From positions 5,830,001 to 5,894,000 of the forward strand of contig NC_051107.1 of assembly GCF_901709675.1 (NCBI RefSeq): DNA of 64,000 nt, written 5' to 3'. Of the stretch, positions 26,801 to 37,368 are shown piece after piece. Below the pieces are notes generated by a model that ran no database searches, had not been told where the DNA came from, and worked only from the letters and a program-made list of their open reading frames with translations. Position 1 is the first letter of the stretch. Each line of letters opens with the position of its first letter. The translations under genes and the position numbers were made by a program. The DNA comes from Syngnathus acus. Lineage: Eukaryota > Chordata > Actinopteri > Syngnathiformes > Syngnathidae.

Positions 26801-27986
26801 CCCGTTTTTCACCTGGGCGTGATTGATGCGCACCGACAGCTCTTTGGAGGCAAAGCCGCCAAAGATGAGGCTGTGCGGCGCGCCGATGCGGGCGCACGCC
26901 AACATGGCCATCATGGCCTGGGGCACCATGGGCATGTAGATGACCACCAGGTCGCCTTTGCCGACCCCGTTCTTCACCAGGACGCCGGCCAGACGTGACA
27001 CCTGAAGCAAAAAAATTGTTTCATGAAATGTCCGAAACTGACTCCTCTCGTTTTTATTTTTGTCCAATCAAGTTTTAGCATCCATCTTGTCAATCTGATC
27101 TGATCAGGACCTTCACACTCTTGATGATGTCATCTTTCTTGTGTCCTTTGATTGGTTGGTCGGAGCTGTGGTGGATGGAGCCTTACCTGTTCCTGCAGTT
27201 CCCCGTAGGTGATGATCCGCTTGGTGCCGGTCACGGGGCTGTCGTAGATGATGGCCGCCTGCTCGCCGCGCCCGTCTTCCACGTGACGATCCACAGCGTT
27301 GTAACACATGTTTAGCTTGCCTCCCACGAACCTCATAGACCAAAAAAGATTACAATTATATCGAGCACATCTAACAAGGACTGTTGCTAGAACTGTGCGT
27401 TTTTATTTTGCATATTATACAAAAGCATCAACTTCCAAAGAAATAGTTTAATTCTTTTTTTTTTAACAGATAATGATAAATAAATTTTAAAAAATTCAGC
27501 GGCATACAAAACAAAGTTCGAACATTTTTTAAGTGTGTTGTTACTTTTGTTTATTTTATGAACGTGAACAATCAAAAAAGACAGTTTGGGGTAACAGACG
27601 TGTTATTGTTATGTGTTGGTGGTGCATTCACGTTCCACTTCCCAGCGTCGTTATTTTCCCTACCAGTTGGGGAACACAGGGTCCTCCACGTGCAATGTTT
27701 TGCTCCACGGTTCGAACCAGCGTATGTCCTGGCCCACTTCGGCCCAGTACTGCTCCGGCCGGTCCCGGGCCGTCGCGAAGGCTCGGGCGTAGCGCTCCGC
27801 TGCCGCCGCCGAGTCCACCACGTGTGCCTCACCCGCGCAGCCGCGTTTCACAGTTGCAGTTTTCCCTCGAACGCAAACGCCCCACAAGCGAGTCCCAAGG
27901 CTTCTGCTCCTTGTGCATACTTTGGAGATTTGCGCGTGCATATTTGCTGCTTCTTCTGCTACTTTTGAAAACTTTTGCTCAACCAA
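23875..27986 (-). CDS. acss3: short-chain acyl-CoA synthetase family member 3, mitochondrial
   Basis: AMP-forming synthetase that activates short-chain acids (propionate preferred in the known enzyme) to CoA thioesters in the mitochondrial matrix. Fifteen minus-strand exons join in phase: 27664-27986, 27187-27331, 26813-27001, 26473-26607, 26248-26388, 26078-26158, 25775-26022, 25610-25713, 25023-25118, 24890-24953, 24665-24746, 24434-24556, 24265-24364, 24017-24192, 23875-23946 (692 codons from the first ATG; human 686). Visible motifs: P-loop [11 protein letters not shown] across the exon 5/6 junction, [29 protein letters not shown] (A5), YYDTMDAG (A7), [13 protein letters not shown] (A8) and KTRSGKIPR with the catalytic Lys near 653. 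The N-terminus from Met16 (ATG at 27941) is rich in Arg and lacks acids, as expected of a mitochondrial presequence; Met1 adds an acidic stretch, so Met16 may be the real start. Confidence 0.95.
26660..26787. repeat. imperfect direct duplication in acss3 intron 3
   Basis: Copy one (26660-26714) and copy two (26725-26787) share AAGTTTGTTTGTTTTC, then TTGTTGACTGAGGAAGT and AGCATGCAAAAGCCGTTGGA. They differ by one short insertion and a T/C change. The pair fills most of the 205-bp intron, so this is a recent local tandem duplication. Confidence 0.85.
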
Positions 27987-29578
27987 AACTTTTGCTCAAC
28001 CACGTTCACTCACTCACTCACTCACATACACGCACGCAGACTTTTGGTAACGTCGGAGGATACCTGAGTGAACAACTCCTCCAACTTGCATCCTTAAGAG
28101 CCTGAACTTCGAACTGGATTTTAACCACGCCTCCTTTTCATAAAAACACTTACGTCATGATTTAATGAGATGCCTTCATTCCTGAGGAGAGGGGACAAAT
28201 TTCCCCGATACAAAGCAGATATCATTCATAATAAATATTTTAAAAACGCCAATGTTTACTTCACACTTTGCAAAAAATAACTCAACATAAATACATATTA
28301 AATGTACTTTTTTATTTACAGTGGGTACATGGGCTCCCTCTAGTGGTACGCCCTAAGAAATCACTGCCCGACTACATGGTAGCTAAATGATGTACGGAAA
28401 ACATCACATTCGATTTAAAAAAAATCCAATTTGATGGATCATCCTTGCAGAATGATGTCAAGAGCTCCAGACTAATCCAGACTGCCCCCCCCCCCCCCGC
28501 ACACGCACACAACACACACACTTTCCTTTCTGAGCCCTTCCAACTAATAACATGCATATCCACATGGTGGAAATGTAATTAATATTCCACACCATGCCAT
28601 GCGAAACTGGAAGCGAGCGAAGCCTGAGGGTTGTTTACCTCGTGCACTACACAATCCGTCCACCAGAGAGCGCTATATCAGACAAATTTTTTTTCTCCGC
28701 TTTTGATTGAATAAGTATTCGATTGGAAGCATTTAGTGGTCTTTTCATTATGAAATGGTGTAGGAATAAATGTTTTACTATCCATGATGACGTTCTCTCG
28801 GTGAACGATCTTTCCTGTCTTTCAGATGGAGCTGCTAAAATCCCTGCCTAGCAACAAGTGACATCACCAAGGAATTTAGTCAGGAATCTTTCACGCGTTT
28901 GCAGACTTGGTCAACTTCTCCTTGGTGTCTTTGCAGATGACAAGCAACTTGCTGAATTTCAAACTTTCCCCCTAAAATCCTCCAAATATGCGGAGATAGA
29001 TGCTTCGGTCCAGAAGGCACGTGAGAGTTTTTTGCTGTGTGTAAAGACATCAACATGAGGATTAATGCCTAAGCTTAAGTTGATGACCGTCAACCTCCCC
29101 GGATGGGAGGATGTCGGACCGAGGGATGGATGATGGACGGATGGATGATGGGAGGATGGATTAGCTCAGAGTTAAGCTTTTGCACGTGAGGTCGGCGACC
29201 CGCATGTGATGGAGTCGTGCATGTGGAGCAAATCGTTGACGTCCTCCACTGCCAATCAATAATGCCCATTATTGTCACCATGTCACGTTTGGTTCACACG
29301 TACAAACAAGCCACTAACATTGTGAATGCAAATACAGTGAAATAATATTTATTGGTCATTACGGAACGAGTAGTTACAACTTTATATTTCTATTCTCCTC
29401 TTTTATTCTCTCTTGCTCTCTCGCTCTCTCTCTACTTCGCTCCCTCCCTCCCTCTCTCGTTTTTTTTCTTTTTTTTTCGTGAGCTGGTGCAGCGTGCATC
29501 CATTCATCCATCTATCCGGCGCTCGCTCGCTCGCTCGCTCGCTCGCCTCCAGCGCTCAACCTTTTCCGTCATCCAGCT
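27987..29578. other. divergent promoter region acss3 / lin7a
   Basis: About 1.6 kb separates the two start codons, which face away from each other. It contains poly-C and AC repeats (28487-28520), CTCF-like words at 28333 and 28660, TGGA-rich minisatellite DNA near 29110-29160 and the CT/GCTC-rich 5' leader of lin7a. No exon recognised. Confidence 0.5.
29520..29546. repeat. (GCTC)n array in lin7a 5' leader
   Basis: Six to seven tandem copies of GCTC ending about 33 bp before the lin7a start codon, so probably transcribed. Confidence 0.85.
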
Positions 29579-31113
29579 ATGGCGACGGTGCTCCAACAGC
29601 CGCTCACTCTGGATCGAGGTAAGGAGCTTCTTCACGACGTCATTTTTGATCGTCTTGATAACCACGTTGAAAGATTTCCTGCGTTAACGTCGTGATTCTG
29701 ACGCGCCATCCCAATGTTGCGTTCACGTGCTGGCATGCACGATGGGGCGTTCGCGTGCTCTCACGCGACGGTTGTTATTATGATTATGGTGCGATCGTTG
29801 TTGTTATTATTCATATTATGTAACCTGCGCGCGCACGCGTGCGAGCAAGGCGTGCTCGCGTGTCTTATATTTCTAAATGTTGCATTTTGCAACGTATTCT
29901 TGTGCCCTGAGCTTCATAATTACCTTGATTTATTATGTTCCATTTATTTGCTTCCATTTTTTAAAAACGCCTCCCTGAAATCTGTCGTTGGCGGAAAGCA
30001 GATACAGCGCGCAAAGCAGGCGTAGACTATAAATACATTCATGATTCTCATTTTGCAACTCGACAGTCACGTGGAAGTAGTTGGTCCCACGTCAGGAATG
30101 TTTTCCCCCAGGCTTGAACATGTTTAAGAAAACAACTCCTGAAAATGGATGCGGCAAGTCAATATTGTGCGAATCAAAAAAGGAGATGGAACGTTGAAGG
30201 AGACTAAAGTTTGGAAAAAGTTCTTAGCAATTCATCGTGCCTGGTTTGCCATTTAACGTTGTTGGGAAAGACATAAATAATGAAAAGCTCACACTCTCTG
30301 CCCACAGATGTCGCCAGGGCCATCGAACTGCTAGAGAAGCTGCAGGAGTCGGGCGACGTTCCAGGTTACAAGCTGCAGTCGCTGAAGAAGGTCCTCCAGA
30401 GCGAGTTCTGCACGGCCATCCGCGAAGTGAGCGGCCCATCGAGTGAAGCGGGCTCGTTGCGCCGGCCTGACTGACTCTCTTCTCCACAGGTGTACCAGTA
30501 CATGCATGAAACCATCACCGTCAACGGCTGCCCGGAGTACCAGGCCAGAGCCACGGCCAAGGTAAGAAGTTCTGCCTTTCGATTGAGTCGGGTCGTCAGC
30601 GTCTCCTCCGCACGCAGGCCACGGTGGCCGCCTTCGCCGCCAGCGAGGGCCACTCGCACCCGCGGGTGGTGGAGCTTCCCAAGACGGAGGAAGGGCTGGG
30701 CTTCAACGTGATGGGCGGCAAGGAGCAGAACTCGCCCATCTACATCTCGCGCATCATTCCCGGCGGGGTGGCCGAGCGCCACGGCGGCCTCAAAAGAGGT
30801 GACCAGCTCCTGTCCGTCAACGGCGTGGTGAGTTCCACTCGTGCGGGAAAAGATGGAGAAATATTTGCGCTCGGTTCCTCCCATTTTTGCTTGCGTGCAG
30901 AGCGTGGAGGGCGAGCACCACGAGAAGGCGGTGGAGCTGTTGAAGGCGGCCAAGGACAACGTCAAGCTGGTGGTGCGCTACACGCCCAAAGTGCTGGAGG
31001 AGATGGAAGCACGCTTCGAGAAGCTGCGCACCGCCCGCCGCCGCCAGCAGCAGCAGATGCTCATGCAGCAGCAGCAGCACAACACGTCCGCTCAGCAGAA
31101 TCACACGTCGTAG
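29579..31113 (+). CDS. lin7a: LIN7A, L27-PDZ scaffold protein
   Basis: Small scaffold of the CASK-Mint1-Lin7 complex at synapses and epithelial junctions. Five exons: 29579-29618, 30308-30426, 30490-30561, 30618-30827, 30901-31113, giving 217 residues. The start is [13 protein letters not shown], matching the internal start region of mammalian LIN7A. Residues about 12-66 form the L27 domain ([34 protein letters not shown]). The PDZ domain has its carboxylate loop at GLGF (residues 103-106) and runs to about 175 ([15 protein letters not shown]). The tail [15 protein letters not shown] is glutamine-rich, as in LIN7A, which helps separate it from LIN7B and LIN7C. The stop TAG is followed by GTGAGG, so a 3' UTR intron with an acceptor near 31231 is possible. 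Confidence 0.95.
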
Positions 31114-31555
31114 GTGAGGCGCTTCAAGGTGGCCATTTTCTTTTGAAGCGGCCATCTTGGACTCCTATTTTCCATTGTTGCTTGATGACCTGCCAGACAA
31201 CTGCTCTTTCTTCTCACGCTCCGTCCGGCAGGTTGTTCCAGAAGAAGACAAAATAAGTAGGCCCACGCCACGTCCGCCGGACCTCTTGGAGGTGCCGAGC
31301 GATCCCAAGTTCTCGGAGTGAGGTGGACCGTCCCGTCAATCCCGGCGTTTGTTCCCGAGCTGAAAAACGAAGCGAGTATTTTGTCGCACATTCGGTGCGT
31401 GGGAAAAGAAAAGAACTTTTACCTTTTGTCTTCTCCTTGTTGTCTTTCTTTCGACCGACCCATTTCTCCATCACGCCTCACGGTGCTTGTGTACGAATAT
31501 TGTTTTTGAGGCAAGCATTTTTTTGAATGGTAGCAAAAAGTTCTGTAGCGTTAGC

Positions 31556-31561
31556 AATAAA
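31556..31561 (+). terminator. poly(A) signal AATAAA of lin7a
   Basis: Canonical hexamer 443 bp after the lin7a stop codon, the first good one downstream. Confidence 0.55.
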
Positions 31562-33417
31562 CAGCCAAGCAAGTGTCAATGAAATTAATTATTTGGATTA
31601 TGAATTATTACTCATAGATAAATATGGATCAAACATGGAAACGTTTTTTCCTCAACAAAGGATTTCATTTTAAAACACTTCCCTTCCCTTTGTGCAATAA
31701 TTCTCTTCGACGAGGCGAATGTCACACGAGATTGATCTTTATTTGTCATAGTTATATTTATGAAGAGAGTTTTATTGTTCCCTTTGTGTATTGACATATA
31801 TGGAAGATCTTTACATTGTGCAGATGATGTGGCTGTTGATATTATGACAATCATTGCTGGTAAAAATGTGGAATGTTTTTCCTTGGATACTATAATCCAG
31901 TGTTCCTTGTTTAAACAATTCATTTTGTGAGTATGTTTTTTTTTCTTGTCTTCTGGCCATCCCAAACCGACCAAAAAACATAAGAATCTATACTTTATTC
32001 CCACATTTTGTAATATTCGCGAATGGTTACTTTTTTTCAAGTGCATCACGTGACACACTGCCAGATTTGTACAAGTCATATGATAACAATAATAAACATA
32101 ATACATTTTGGGGGGGTCACATTGCATTGTTTTCTATCTTGAAATCATTTAAACAAATAAAACATAAGACGTTGTTGATATGCAATTGCTATATTTGTAT
32201 AAATAAATCTATGTGCTTGTGTACAGTGAACACAATGGTCTTGTTTTCACTTTAGTACACAGAATCTGTCGATCACGTACCTACACTCCTTGCCACAAGA
32301 GGGCAGCAAACTCCGTCACATACACATTAGCAGCTACAAACCAAGCTAACTTCCGTCGCATCACCGGATGTCGAAGACCCCGCCACAGGTAATGCCAATT
32401 ACTCACATTAATCGTCCTTTGATACGAAGAATGTGGCTCACTTGCAATGTTTACTGCTTCTATCAAAACAACGACAGCACTACATTACTTTTATGGTAAT
32501 TTAACTCAAAGTAAACTTAACTTGGCAAAGTTAAATAGACATAAAAACGTCGTCGTGTGACTAAGCTCACATCCGGGTATTTCTCATTGGTCAAGTGAGT
32601 CAAGTGCATTAACAACATTCCACGATGGGGAAAAAGCTTCTAGCTAAAAAAAAATATATTTTTTTAAGATAAAGTAAAACCATAATTGAATTGGTGTTTT
32701 TTATTTGATGAGCCAAGTGACGGAAATCGGTAGAAAGAATGAAGTGATGGAAACACGTCCGCCTCGTGGCTTACCGCGATACTACAGTCGGTTTTTGAAT
32801 AATACACGATCCAACTAGGTGAGTTGTTTTAAAAAATAATAAAAATATGTTTAATGCAAAGTTGTTTAATATTCATACTAATCCTGGTTTGTTCAACACA
32901 GGCCTGACCTTGGAGCCATTCCTGAGCCTGACGTGTCTCATGGAAAAATGTCATGGCTGACATTTAATGTTGCGCACAAAGTTCGGGAGGTCAATGGAAC
33001 TCAATCCGCCGCCTGGAATGCCCGCCGTTGCCCGTCCGTGCCATCGGTAAGTCCAAGCCACATCGGCGTGTGTGTTTTTGAGCAAACAAATGTTATCTAT
33101 TGTTTTTCAAGGAGTGATGCCTTTCACACAAAGACCCCCCTCCATCTCACCCATCCTCCCTCCCTCCCTATCCAACAATATTAAAGGCCATTTGCTCTCT
33201 GCTGTGAATGTGTTGATGGAATCATCAATGGTGTTGATGATGACTCACATTTGGGTGAAAAGAACAAATAAGTATACTCGGTCGGTCTCTCACCAGCCCC
33301 CCCCCCCCCCCATTCCTGTTATTAACACCTCTTCAAACACACAGGGAGGCGGAAAATTTGTCAAATTCTTTGATTTTGACACCAATCACACCAAGTTCTC
33401 AGGTACAAAAGCAAATA

Positions 33418-33423
33418 TTTAAT
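33418..33423 (-). terminator. possible poly(A) signal ATTAAA of myf5
   Basis: On the minus strand ATTAAA lies about 85 bp after the myf5 stop codon, which would give a very short 3' UTR. No better hexamer was noticed nearby. Confidence 0.35.
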
Positions 33424-33506
33424 GAGTGTGGCAATAAATGAGCATTTAAATGTTATATTTACAATTTTGTCGTGTACTGTTCCCCAAAACGGCCGCGGCG
33501 GGCTCC

Positions 33507-34664
33507 TCACAGGACGTGGTAGACGGGGCTACCCGGCGTACACGGCTGCGAGTCGTTCGTGTTGGTGTGGGGCGGGACGGCCTGGGTGGGTCGGCGACCC
33601 AGATGGGGCGTGGACAGTCGGTCCACGATGCTGGACAGGCACTGCAGGCTGGACGCACCCGCCATCTTGTCCGACAAACTCTCTGCAGGGAGATTGTTGT
33701 TGTTATTCATCAGGTGACCGAGGTGATGCGGAGGTGCTCTCACCGTTCCTGACGTAGGGATAAGTGCTGCCGTAGTTGAGCTGCTGCCACACTGGACTGC
33801 TGCTGTCCGGCTGGAAGAAAAAAAAGCAGAATACATCAATATTTCTGCCCTTCCTAAAATTGTGGAGAGCCTAATAAATCCTGGGCTGGTAGGGGGGGTG
33901 GTGCGCCTTGAAGCTCAAAGCAGGGCAGCCAGGGCTCCTTCCTCCCCTTCCCCAGCGTGGCCAATCGATTGAGCCGCAGCGGCTTGCGCTAGACGACACG
34001 TTCTCCTTGTAAATGTGTGCCCGTCCCGGCAGAGGTGCGCCACTCGAGGGGCCGAGCTCGTCGTAAATGTGGAGAAAGCCCAAAACCTTTCTTGAAGGAA
34101 GATTGTTATCGAAGAAGTGGAAGTTTGAGATCATTGAGATGCGAGGGCCAGACGATTGTAAAAATAACAATTTCTCCTGACCTCGGTAACGTGAACTAAA
34201 AAGACGTCCAACGTGCTCCACGTGGTGGTGCGCGGGGTTCTCACCGTGCCGTCGGAGCAGCTGGACAAGGGGCTGGCGGGTTCGGAGCCGCTGTAGTAGT
34301 GGTCCACCTGCTCGCGCAGGAGCTCCTGCAAGCTCTCGATGTAGTGGATGGCGTTGCGCAGGATCTCCACCTTGGGCAGGCGCTGGCTGGGGTTGGCCGA
34401 GGTGCAGCGGCGCAGGGCCTCGAAGGCGTGGTTGACTTTCTTCAGCCGCCGGCGCTCTCGCATGGTGGCGGCGCGCCGGCGGTCCACGAAGCTGGACTTG
34501 CGCTTGCAGGCCTTGCAGGCCCACTGCAGGCAGTGGCCCGGCTGGTGCGGCGGCGCGCCGGGCACCCGCACGTGCTCGTCCTCGTCCGAGTCGTCCTCGG
34601 CCAGCTGGAGGGCGTCCGGCGACGCGGCGGCGTAGTACAGCTGTGACGGGGAGAAGATGTCCAT
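33507..34664 (-). CDS. myf5: myogenic factor 5 (bHLH)
   Basis: Skeletal-muscle determination factor, a nuclear bHLH protein that pairs with E proteins on E-boxes. Three minus-strand exons: 34245-34664, 33744-33810, 33507-33682, giving 220 residues (human 255). The start [11 protein letters not shown] resembles fish Myf5. The His/Cys region [13 protein letters not shown] (residues 44-56) carries the Pbx-contacting tryptophan. The basic region [13 protein letters not shown] (61-73) has the myogenic Ala-Thr pair, followed by helix 1, loop and helix 2 ([12 protein letters not shown]). Exon 3 carries the MRF C-terminal motif [12 protein letters not shown], and the protein ends PVYHVL as Myf5 does. 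The N-terminal region before the basic segment is about 20 residues shorter than in mammals. It lies directly downstream of myf6 in the same orientation, the arrangement known throughout vertebrates. Confidence 0.95.
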
Positions 34665-34730
34665 GTCCGAGCTTTGGGGAGCGCAGGCCTCTTCTGAGGG
34701 ATGTGAGGGCTCCGCTGCCCACGGGCCCCC

Positions 34731-34756
34731 CTTTTATGCCCCAGGGCCCACATTGG
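34731..34756 (-). promoter_or_regulatory. myf5: myf5 core promoter (TATA-like and CCAAT boxes)
   Basis: On the minus strand CATAAAAG (34738-34731) lies about 70 bp upstream of the start codon, and CCAAT (34756-34752) about 15 bp further upstream. Spacing is right for a short-leader TATA promoter. Confidence 0.6.
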
Positions 34757-35128
34757 CCAGATCTAATTACCGTGGCCCATTAGCCCCGCCCCTCCCGTGC
34801 CCTGTCCTGCCTGCTGACATTCCCACATCTGCCCTTGCTGATCTTTCCCCACTCGCGAGCCTGCCCCTGCTCCTCAACAAGCTTGCTCAGCCACTAATTG
34901 CACTTTGGAGGAATCCAAAATGTCACACGTTGCCCATGCGCAGGCCAATTAAGCGCTCGCTCGGCCTGTCGCCGTAGAGAGACGGGCAAAAATGGAGTTT
35001 CCCGGATGAAGAATCATTTTGTCACCAGTACGACGGTGCCGCTTGAGAGCGGGGCACGTTGCAGCTGCGACGCAGAGGCGTCACATTTCAAGCAAACGGG
35101 CCGAGGTGTTAGCGCCACCTTCCTCACG

Positions 35129-35146
35129 CCGGCCGGCCGGCCGGCC
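35129..35146. repeat. CCGG tandem array
   Basis: Four to five copies of the CCGG/GGCC tetranucleotide in the myf6-myf5 spacer. Confidence 0.8.
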
Positions 35147-36062
35147 ACACTCCTTCCACTTCCACGCAGCACAAATGGCGAGCGGCGCTTCCAAATGCCG
35201 TTTGTGTTGGCCCCCATTTCCTACACCAAAGCACTTGGACTCCAAAATTGCAGATGCAATTTGGAAAAAGAAAAAAAAAAATCTATTGCTTGAATTTATT
35301 TTAGAATGCACAAATGTGTCAGATTGGCAGGAGAGAGAAAGAAAGTGGCCGTCGTGTTCTTGCGCTGTTGACAGTCACACGGCAACATTGCGGTATCTCG
35401 CACAATGTGTCAAAGCGTTTGTCTCGCCTCTCTGGGAACTGCGCGCACCTAAAAAAACACAGCGACACCCCCGAATCGTTCCCGCACAGCTGACGAACAC
35501 ATCGGCGGCGGCGGCGATCGAGCGCGTGTCGCGGCTTGGGGATGAGAGAGGGGCGAAGCTTAATGAGACCAAAAAGTAACCGAGTTTCGAGCGGGGCTTG
35601 TGCGCATGCGCGTGGATGACAAGGCAGCCGGCTGAATGCGCGCGTGTTGTTGGTGTCAAAGGTCAGGGGTCACGTTGCTAAGATTTGTTAATATTGCACA
35701 TATTAGATATTTAAAAAAACAAAAAAAAACAAATTTGAAATATTTATGAGATGGTCCAAGTTGAATAAGAAAAAATAAAAATGCATTTCTAAAAGTTTTT
35801 TTTTGATAAAGTTTACTTTATATGGGAAGTTAGATTTTAATGTCACTTTAATTCATTGTCATCCTTGATTTAAAAAAAGTCATGAGCGGGTGAGCAAAGT
35901 GGGTGAAGTCGGGGGGAGTGCGGAGCACCATAAAAAAACTCACATCACTGTTGGCGCTATCGGGTTTCTTGTGTCTGCTCGCTGCTCAAAACAGCTCTCA
36001 CACCAAACCTGTGTTGGATGCGCTCATTCAAAAGCAACAGGCTTTTTTTCAAGATGAAGCCA

Positions 36063-36068
36063 TTTATT
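36063..36068 (-). terminator. poly(A) signal AATAAA of myf6
   Basis: Canonical hexamer on the minus strand about 120 bp after the myf6 stop codon. Confidence 0.55.
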
Positions 36069-36186
36069 TGTATGTATAAATGAGTACAACGGCTTCCTAA
36101 GTTTGTCCTCACCCCATTATAAAATAAATACATCTGAATTCTGACACTTAGAAAATATGTACACTAGGATAGGGAACTCTGGGAAA

Positions 36187-37272
36187 TTATTTTTCCGAAG
36201 CGGCAGCCTTGCCGCCGCTGCTGATGCTGTCCACGATGGAGGACAGACGCAGCAGGCTGCAGGACGCCGACGACTCGCCGGACCCTGGAAATAAAAACTG
36301 TGAGAACTAGTCGTGGCGGAAAACCTTAGCCGCTCTTTACCTTCCCTCGGGTTCGCCGATCCGTCGCCGGAATGGTCGGCCGCGTCGGTCCAGGTCTCGC
36401 AGGATTTTTTCCAATGGGTTGCCGAAGCGATCGCCTGGAGATGCAACCCGATATGTCAATCGTGGAATGAACGTAACGTTGGCGCCACGCACGATCGCAA
36501 CACAAACAAATCAAAAACGTCACAGTATTGGACTTTCTTGATCTCTCGGCTGCATTCTTATCTCATTGCTTGTGAAAAGCAGATTGCTAGCCGGCTGGCT
36601 AGACTACTGCCTCTCTCAATTGGACCTCCAGCTTTAAGTCGCGGTGCTTTTGTCTTTTCCTAACTTCTCATTTGAGGTCACTTTCTTCTTCTTTCCACTT
36701 CATTATGACACCACCGGGCATGGAAAGCCATTAGCCGTCATGCGGTTAGCACGTTAGCCCGGTCCCCTTACAGCGTCTCGTTCAGCGGAGCGGTCCTGCT
36801 CGTCCAGGCCGTGCAGGAGCTCCTGCAGCCTCTCGATGTAGCCGATGGCGCTGCGCAAGATCGCCACCTTGGGCAGCCTCAGGTTGGGGTTGGCCACCGT
36901 CTTCTTCTTGAGCGCGTCGAAAGCCTCGTTGATCTTTTTGAGGCGCCGGCGCTCGCGCAGCGTGGCGGCCTTGCGGCGGTCGGCGGGCGCCGACTTCCTC
37001 TTGCACACCTTGCAGGCCCACATCAGGCAGCGGCCCTCGCAGTGGGCGCGCAGGCCGGGCGGCGCCAGCACGTGTTCCTCGTCGCCGCTGTCCTCGCCCG
37101 TCTCGGACGCCGTCCGGTCCCGGCCGGGCGAAGGCGGGCTGTCCTCGTCGGCGGCGCGGTACAGCGGCGACACGCCCGCCATGTCCAGGTGCTGCAGCGC
37201 GCCATGTTCGCTCTCGTCCAAGTAGCGCAAATCGCTGAAGAGGTAGGCGTTGGTCTCGAAAAGGTCCATCAT
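36187..37272 (-). CDS. myf6: myogenic factor 6 / MRF4 (bHLH)
   Basis: Muscle determination and differentiation factor. Three minus-strand exons: 36772-37272, 36341-36434, 36187-36284, giving 230 residues (human 242). Start chosen at [12 protein letters not shown], the family start; an in-frame ATG 54 bp upstream (37326) would add a basic stretch not seen in the family. [12 protein letters not shown] (64-74) and the His/Cys region [15 protein letters not shown] (82-96) are Myf6-type. The bHLH runs about 99-150 with [21 protein letters not shown]. Helix 2 begins [12 protein letters not shown]: the glutamate normally found after PKV is alanine here (residue 137). Exon 3 carries [13 protein letters not shown], the conserved MRF C-terminal motif. 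It is the upstream partner of myf5. Confidence 0.95.
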
Positions 37273-37324
37273 GTTGCGGCGGTGGCGACGCGGCGTGTGC
37301 TTGCTCCAGCGCCGCTGCCGTGGC

Positions 37325-37368
37325 ATTTAAATAGCCGCGACACTCGGCACCCGCCAGGCTTATATATA
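37325..37368 (-). promoter_or_regulatory. myf6: myf6 core promoter (TATA box, MEF2-like element)
   Basis: Minus-strand TATATATA (37368-37361) lies about 90 bp upstream of the start codon. GGCTATTTAAATG (37336-37324) is an AT-rich MEF2-like word with one mismatch to the consensus; MEF2 control of MRF4 promoters is known. Confidence 0.5.

Larger units (their letters stand above)
31114..33506. other. lin7a 3' UTR and intergenic DNA up to myf5
   Basis: Contains the lin7a poly(A) signal at 31556, AT-rich sequence to about 32700 and a strong CTCF-like motif at 32293. A poly-C run lies near 33298. Long minus-strand reading frame 31612-32127 lacks family resemblance and splice support. Confidence 0.5.
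34757..36186. other. myf6-myf5 intergenic spacer
   Basis: The whole spacer between the myf6 stop and myf5 start is about 1.5 kb, against several kilobases in mammals. It contains a CCGG array at 35129, poly(A) near 35273 and the myf6 poly(A) signal at 36063. No coding exon. Confidence 0.6.

Noticed and set aside
31612-32127. 171-residue minus-strand frame
   Set aside because: AT-rich intergenic sequence downstream of the lin7a poly(A) signal; no family resemblance.
33871-34722. 283-residue minus-strand reading frame
   Set aside because: Shadow of myf5 exon 1 in another frame; composition is Arg/Ala/Pro-rich with no family resemblance.
37273-37326. Upstream in-frame ATG extending Myf6 by 18 residues
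   Set aside because: The extension is Arg-rich and not family-like; MMDLFET is the conserved start, and the TATA box at 37361 would leave almost no leader for the upstream ATG.
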